A stretch of DNA of 39,203 nucleotides from Hyphomonadaceae bacterium (lineage in GTDB: Bacteria; Pseudomonadota; Alphaproteobacteria; Caulobacterales; Hyphomonadaceae). Where the stretch lies: assembly GCA_947478925.1 (NCBI GenBank), contig CANJXY010000012.1, positions 1 through 39,203 of the forward strand. Reading direction: 5' to 3'. The notes beneath the pieces are model-generated. The model was not told where the DNA came from. It was given only the letters and a program-made list of their open reading frames with translations, and did no database searches. Positions 35,016 to 39,203 of this stretch are shown one piece after another; position 1 is the stretch's first letter, and every line of letters begins with the position of its first letter. The translations under genes and the position numbers were made by a program.

Positions 35016-35693
35016 ATGCAGTTTGACGATGTCATCCTCGGTCGCCGCAGCATCCGTGGTTACAAACCTGATCCAGTTCCCAAGGCGCTGATTGAAGAAA
35101 TCATCGCCCTGGCGATGCGGGCGCCGTCGTCGATGAACACCCAGCCATGGAATTTCTATGTCATCACAGGCGAACCCCTGAACCGGATCCGTGCGGGCAA
35201 CACCGAGCGAACGGTCGCGGGCGTCCCGCAATCGCGCGAGTTCCGAACGGGTCAGGCCTTTGCGGGCAAGCACCGCGACAGACAGGTTGGTGTCGCAAAA
35301 CAATTGTTTTCTGCAATGGGGATCGAGCGCGATGACAAGGACAAGCGCCAGGATTGGGTGCTGCGCGGTTTCCGCCAGTTCGACGCGCCTGTGTGTGTGA
35401 TCGTGACCTATGACCGCGTGCTGGACGGCAGCGACGATACGCCCTTCGATTGCGGTGCGGTGACGACCGCCCTGGTAAACGCGGCCTGGTCTCGCGGCCT
35501 TGGCGCGGTGATCAACAGTCAGGGCATAATGCAGTCCCCGGTCGTGCGTGAGCACGCCGGAATAGCCGACGATCAGATCATCATGAAGAGCATCGCGCTC
35601 GGCTGGCCCGACGAAACGTTTCCGGCAAACGCAGTCGTGTCCGAGCGCAAGCCAGTCGAGGAGGCGACCGTGTTTGTCGGTTTCGACCACTAG
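35016..35693 (+). CDS. nitroreductase-family flavoprotein
   Basis: FMN-dependent nitroreductase-type oxidoreductase, 225 residues, using NAD(P)H. The N-terminal ILGRRSIRGYKPDPVPKALI is the FMN phosphate-binding motif and APSSMNTQPWNFYVITG follows. The C-terminal part has AWSRGLGAVINSQGIMQSP, SIALGWPDE and FPANAVVSERKPVEEATVFVGF. The ATG at 35016 follows AGGG; 12 upstream codons to 34980 are not counted. A short inverted repeat, CCACC-TGT-GGTGG (34974-34986), lies just before the gene and could be an operator. It is convergent with the TIR-domain gene. Confidence 0.92.
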   Translation: MQFDDVILGRRSIRGYKPDPVPKALIEEIIALAMRAPSSMNTQPWNFYVITGEPLNRIRAGNTERTVAGVPQSREFRTGQAFAGKHRDRQVGVAKQLFSAMGIERDDKDKRQDWVLRGFRQFDAPVCVIVTYDRVLDGSDDTPFDCGAVTTALVNAAWSRGLGAVINSQGIMQSPVVREHAGIADDQIIMKSIALGWPDETFPANAVVSERKPVEEATVFVGFDH

Positions 35694-35771
35694 GCTTGCT
35701 CGAGCGTTGGTCGCGCTCCAACATGCGTGACTTACCTATCGCGCCCGATGCCGACATTCGCCTGGCGCCGA

Positions 35772-37421
35772 TTATGCCAGCGGGGTTTCGTCCCAGACTT
35801 TGCGAAAGGCCGTGTTCAAAGCCGTTGCCGCCCAAGGCGCCACCATCATGGTGGCGCGATTTTCGAAGCGCTCCGGGAGTGTCGACGGCTCGACCAAACG
35901 CAGTGCGCGGATGGACGCCCGAGCGTCGTCGCCTGCGCCAGCGAGGCTCTTCAGCGCCGCCCGCGTTAGAAGCGTCATGCTGTACTGCGGATTGAGGCGA
36001 AACGCCTTGTCGATCGCGTCTATTGCCGAGTCCTGCTCGTCCCGCAGGAAATGCGCTAACGCCTTGAGGTGCAGCGAGATAAACAAAAGACGGCTTCCCG
36101 GCGCGAGCCGCTCCCAGGAGCCGAGACTTGATAGAGCTTCATCACCCTGCCCAAGTCGAATGTGGATGAGAGAAAGCACGTGGAACGCCATGGGGTTGTC
36201 CGGCGTCAGGGCGAGCACACGATCGATATGATGAAGCCCATCATCCGGACGCCCAACGAAGACCAGAGCGCTGGCGCACCGCCAGATTGCTGCCGGGTCG
36301 TTCGGAGACAATGCCAGCGCCCGTCCGACCACTGTCAGGATTTCTTCATGCAGCGCCAGATCACTTCCACCCAGCTCGAGGAGCTGCATGCCTAGTCCGG
36401 AAGCAAGTACCGCGTGCGCGAAACCATGGTCCGGGGCGATTTCTACCGCGCGACGCGCTTCGGCGACCGCGTCGGTTAGTCTGCCCTGGAGCATCGACTC
36501 CGCGCGCAGCAAGATCTGGTGGACAGTCAGGTCTCCGGTCGCCTTCAGCGCGCGCTCGCCCTCCAGGATGCGCACTTTGACGTGAAGGTGCGCTGCAACC
36601 GCGGTGATGAGCTGCTCCTGAAGCGCCACCAGTTCTGCCAGAGGCTGGTCAAATTTCTGCATCCAGAGAACCGCTCCAGACTCTGCTTCGCTGAGCTGCG
36701 CAGTCACCCGCAGTGTATGCCCGATCCGCCGGACGTTTCCCTCCAGGACATAGCGCACGCCCAGCGCTTGACCCACTTCACGCAGGTCGAATGCCTTGCC
36801 GCGCCAGGCTGCAGCAGCGCCGGCGGCGAGAACTTTCAGATCCGGGCTGAATGCCAGGGCCGCTACAATGTCCTCAACCATGCCGTCGGCGAAGGCCTCG
36901 TCCTCTGGCAGGCCTGAGCGGTTGGTGAAGGGAAGCACTGCGAGCGACGGTGGCTCACCCCGTTCAGCGTGTCTTGCTGGTATCGGGGGCATGGTAGTTG
37001 GCGCCCACAGGACCTGTGCAGTTCCACGGTCCGCTGTCACGAACCTCTTCACATCACCAAGAAACGCCAACCAGGCCGTGTCGTCGGTCGCGCCCTGCCA
37101 GTTCCCTAAATCAGCCGTCTGCGTCAGTTCGAACATGATCGGTCGCTCGCAGGACTCGATCATCACCGGGAGCAGTGTCTTATTTCGGTCGGCAAGCGTA
37201 GCCTCGGCGCGCACCCAGCGCGACACAACAGACTTCTTCGACCAGAGTACGACGACGGCCTTCGCTGTCCGCAGCGCCGTCTCCGTCACCTCGTCGTAGG
37301 CTTCACCCGTCCGCAGGCCGACATCCCACCAGACCTTGAAGCCTTCGCGCTCGAAAGCCTCCGCGAATAGCTTCGCGCGCGCCTGGTCCTCGCGATTGTA
37401 GGAAAGAAAAATGTCCGGCAC
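35772..37421 (-). CDS. TIR domain / TolB-like / TPR protein
   Basis: A 549-residue protein. Residues 2-125 form a bacterial TIR domain (PDIFLSYNREDQARAKLFAE, GFKVWWDVGLRTGEAYDEVT, AKAVVVLWSKKSVVSRWVRA, with the conserved Glu73). Residues 158-280 form a TolB-N/FlgO-like domain (PSLAVLPFTNRSGLPEDEAF, DGMVEDIVAALAF, YVLEGNVRRIGHTLRVTAQL, VLWMQKFD). Residues 300-520 are TPR-like. TIR domains can cleave NAD or mediate contacts; neither is shown here. The start is GTG 37421, preceded by GGGG; the TTG at 37496 would add 25 unlike-looking residues. It shares its last two modules with the winged-helix gene at 28472-30019. Confidence 0.9.
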   Translation of the reverse strand: MPDIFLSYNREDQARAKLFAEAFEREGFKVWWDVGLRTGEAYDEVTETALRTAKAVVVLWSKKSVVSRWVRAEATLADRNKTLLPVMIESCERPIMFELTQTADLGNWQGATDDTAWLAFLGDVKRFVTADRGTAQVLWAPTTMPPIPARHAERGEPPSLAVLPFTNRSGLPEDEAFADGMVEDIVAALAFSPDLKVLAAGAAAAWRGKAFDLREVGQALGVRYVLEGNVRRIGHTLRVTAQLSEAESGAVLWMQKFDQPLAELVALQEQLITAVAAHLHVKVRILEGERALKATGDLTVHQILLRAESMLQGRLTDAVAEARRAVEIAPDHGFAHAVLASGLGMQLLELGGSDLALHEEILTVVGRALALSPNDPAAIWRCASALVFVGRPDDGLHHIDRVLALTPDNPMAFHVLSLIHIRLGQGDEALSSLGSWERLAPGSRLLFISLHLKALAHFLRDEQDSAIDAIDKAFRLNPQYSMTLLTRAALKSLAGAGDDARASIRALRLVEPSTLPERFENRATMMVAPWAATALNTAFRKVWDETPLA

Positions 37422-37649
37422 GCCCGACCCCGCTGGTATGGATGGCAGAGTTACAGGACAGAGGCCGAAAGGTCTAATCCCGTCGCAAACATCCAAAGAC
37501 TACGAATTGCGGGCTATGGGCAATCTCATGCCGCATCGCCGAACGGCGCGCCAGCGCCCCCTATCGTGCTCGGCGGGCATTCACGATAGACGAGCTTGGG
37601 CTAGTGTGTCCTGGGCGCACGATTCCGGCGCAGGCGGGGAGTTCCTCGA

Positions 37650-38117
37650 ATGAAGACGACACCCTTCTTGGGCACAGCCCTTTGCCTGGCGCTGGCTTCC
37701 TGCACGCAATTCGGCGCAGCGCATCGCATCGATGCGAAGAGATGCGATAACCGCCAGACGGTGCTCGACTTCTATCAGCAAAGCTTGATCGAGCTGCAAC
37801 CACGCAGGGCATTTGAGCGCTTTGTGTCTGCCGATTTCGTCGAACACAAGCCCGATGTGCCGCAAGGAAATCGCGAAGCAACCGCGACTTTCCTGGAGGC
37901 GCTGATCGCAAGCATGCCCAAGCCTCGGTGGGAGATCATCAGGACCATCGCCGAAGGAGACTTGGTCTTCCTGCATGCGCGCTTTAGTCCTGCTGATCGA
38001 GCGCCGCAGTATGCGATTGCCGACGTTTTTCGGCTGGAGGACTGTATGATCGTCGAGCATTGGGACGTCGTCGCAGGCCCCCCTGACTCGCCCATCAATC
38101 CAAACGATCGCTTTTGA
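37650..38117 (+). CDS. SnoaL-like (NTF2-fold) lipoprotein
   Basis: A 155-residue secreted lipoprotein: the signal ends in LALASC (Cys18). The mature domain reads as a SnoaL-like NTF2 fold, with QTVLDFYQQSLIELQPRRAF, ERFVSADFVEHKPDVPQG, EGDLVFLHARFSP and IADVFRLEDCMIVEHWDVV. SnoaL-like proteins bind small hydrophobic ligands or catalyse aldol-type reactions. The specific substrate is unknown. The ATG at 37650 follows GGGGAG at a distance typical for a ribosome site. It runs toward the DoxX-like gene, ending 58 bases before that gene's stop. Confidence 0.84.
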   Translation: MKTTPFLGTALCLALASCTQFGAAHRIDAKRCDNRQTVLDFYQQSLIELQPRRAFERFVSADFVEHKPDVPQGNREATATFLEALIASMPKPRWEIIRTIAEGDLVFLHARFSPADRAPQYAIADVFRLEDCMIVEHWDVVAGPPDSPINPNDRF

Positions 38118-38175
38118 CGTGCCTCCGGTTTCGATCCCGCGAGCGATCTCGCAAGGAGGAGAGCCGCGAACAGGC

Positions 38176-39203
38176 TTAAGCGCGCGCGGCTGATGTAGCC
38201 AATTGCTGACCTTGCGCGGACTTCGGAATCACGACGTCAGCGGCGGCTGTGACGAGGCGACCATCGATCACGATGGCGCGGTGGGTTGTCGACACCAGCA
38301 CTGCCGAAATCTGGTGCTGGCCAGGCGCAAGGCCTGCAATATCGACGGCGCCGATGCTGGACGTGTCATATTGCTGTCCGTCGACAAATACATGGATGTG
38401 TCCCGCCGAGGCCGAGACTGTGCCGCCCTGGCAAACGTCTGTCAGCTTGAAGTTCTGGGTGTCGATCAGCACGTGCACCCTACCACCGCTGTCCACGTTG
38501 GTCGCGACGTCCACCTTCGGAGCTTTTGACGCGTCCGCGAGACGCAGGAAGGAGACGTCGCCCAGATTGCGGGGCGCGATCGCAAGCCACACCGGCGGGA
38601 GGGCCAGGACAAGACTGGCGGAGACTGCGGCCAGGACGCCCGCGTCGAGGCGAAATACTGCTCGGCGAAACCCTTTGATTGATGACGGGAAGACCTCCCG
38701 CGGATTGAAAAGTCTGCCGCCACCCATGGCGAGCAGAGCCAGAGCATCGGCATAAAGGTGCGCATGCATGTGCATGCTCTCATGCATCGTGATCACGAAG
38801 ATCAGCATTGCGCCGAGAACTGCGAGTGCGACCGCTCGCGTCATTACGCCAACGACAAGCATCGCGCCCAGCGACAGTTCAACAGCCGCCATGACCAGCG
38901 CCACAAAGTCGACTGGGAAACCCAGGGTCGGAAAGTTCGTCGAAACGAGGACCTGGACCAAAAGATTGGTGTTGAGGATTTTGTCGAAGAAGGCGAGTGC
39001 GATGAAGTTGAGGCCAACGACAATTCGCAGAATGGAAAAAGCGCGAGCGGTTTGTTCCGGTTCGTAAGAATAGGAGTCGGGTGCGATGGCCACGCGACCC
39101 GATCCGATGATTGCCAGCAGAATGGCCGGGGCGGCCATGTGCCCGGCGTAGGTGAAGACGAGACCCGGATCGAACTGAATGAAGGCATAGCCGAGCAGGA
39201 GCA
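38176..39203 (-). CDS. DoxX-like membrane protein with C-terminal beta domain, 5' end outside the window
   Basis: The minus-strand frame is open to the right edge (39203), so the start is outside. The first visible residues (LLLGYAFIQFDPGLVFTYAG, then HMAAPAILLAII) are membrane sequence that precedes the ATG at 39138, so that ATG is not the true start. A DoxX-type four-helix unit follows (FSILRIVVGLNFIALAFFDK, VALVMAAVELSLGAMLVVGV), including a His/Met-rich MHESMHMHAHLYAD. After a further helix comes an extracytoplasmic domain with VHVLIDTQNFKLTDVC, GHIHVFVDGQQY, LAPGQHQISAVLVSTTHRAI. The fusion suggests a membrane protein whose domain may bind metal, but that is inference. Confidence 0.75.
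   Translation of the reverse strand, partial: LLLGYAFIQFDPGLVFTYAGHMAAPAILLAIIGSGRVAIAPDSYSYEPEQTARAFSILRIVVGLNFIALAFFDKILNTNLLVQVLVSTNFPTLGFPVDFVALVMAAVELSLGAMLVVGVMTRAVALAVLGAMLIFVITMHESMHMHAHLYADALALLAMGGGRLFNPREVFPSSIKGFRRAVFRLDAGVLAAVSASLVLALPPVWLAIAPRNLGDVSFLRLADASKAPKVDVATNVDSGGRVHVLIDTQNFKLTDVCQGGTVSASAGHIHVFVDGQQYDTSSIGAVDIAGLAPGQHQISAVLVSTTHRAIVIDGRLVTAAADVVIPKSAQGQQLATSAARA

Noticed and set aside
39136-39138. ATG of the DoxX-like gene at 39138
   Set aside because: The same frame continues through hydrophobic membrane sequence to the window edge, so the true start is outside.

Overview
The window is high-GC, densely coded chromosomal DNA, most likely from an alphaproteobacterium of the Caulobacterales / Hyphomonadaceae type. 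The evidence is the divergent flagellar block flgH-flgA-flgG-flgF / fliL-fliM followed by a DUF6468-type gene and a MotE-like gene (an order I know from Caulobacter relatives), a large TonB-dependent receptor with an alphaproteobacterial plug signature, and strong G/C preference at third codon positions. No rRNA, tRNA, CRISPR array, integrase or transposase is visible. All family calls come from reading motifs; no database search was run.

1-4.6 kb (housekeeping and small genes): the 5' end of a TRIC-like membrane protein leaving the window on the left, a small exported TonB-C-like protein whose start codon seems to be ATA, a one-TM hypothetical, recR, a small one-TM protein, rmuC, a stretch of uncertain coding (3.7-4.1 kb) and def.

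4.6-14.3 kb (flagellum): the minus-strand operon flgF-flgG-flgA-flgH encodes the rod and L-ring with their assembly chaperone. The divergent plus-strand operon fliL-fliM-DUF6468-motE-like-TPR giant encodes the stator/switch proteins and three less understood envelope proteins, two of them joined by ATGA stop/start overlaps. The 260-bp region between flgF and fliL must hold both promoters and has TTAAC half-sites resembling CtrA targets.

14.3-25.6 kb (metabolism and uptake): a HI0933/YhiN-type flavoprotein; a PaaG-like enoyl-CoA hydratase/isomerase followed by a thiolase (acyl-CoA degradation); a TonB-dependent receptor with a good terminator; a carotenoid-cleavage-type oxygenase; a DUF2867-like protein; a CocE/NonD hydrolase exported as a likely Tat lipoprotein; and a possible amidase remnant.

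25.7-39.2 kb (signalling and accessory genes, looser spacing): a hybrid histidine kinase; a winged-helix/TolB-like/TPR regulator; a methyltransferase; a conserved lipoprotein; a stand-alone TfoX C-terminal domain; a YtcJ-like amidohydrolase lipoprotein; a YvaD-like membrane protein; a nitroreductase; a TIR/TolB-like/TPR protein that shares its two C-terminal modules with the winged-helix regulator; a SnoaL-like lipoprotein; and a DoxX-like membrane protein with an extra beta-rich domain, cut by the right edge. The most interesting candidates are the two TolB-like/TPR proteins with exchanged input domains, the unexplained tail of the fliL operon, and the His/Glu/Gly-rich segment in FliL.
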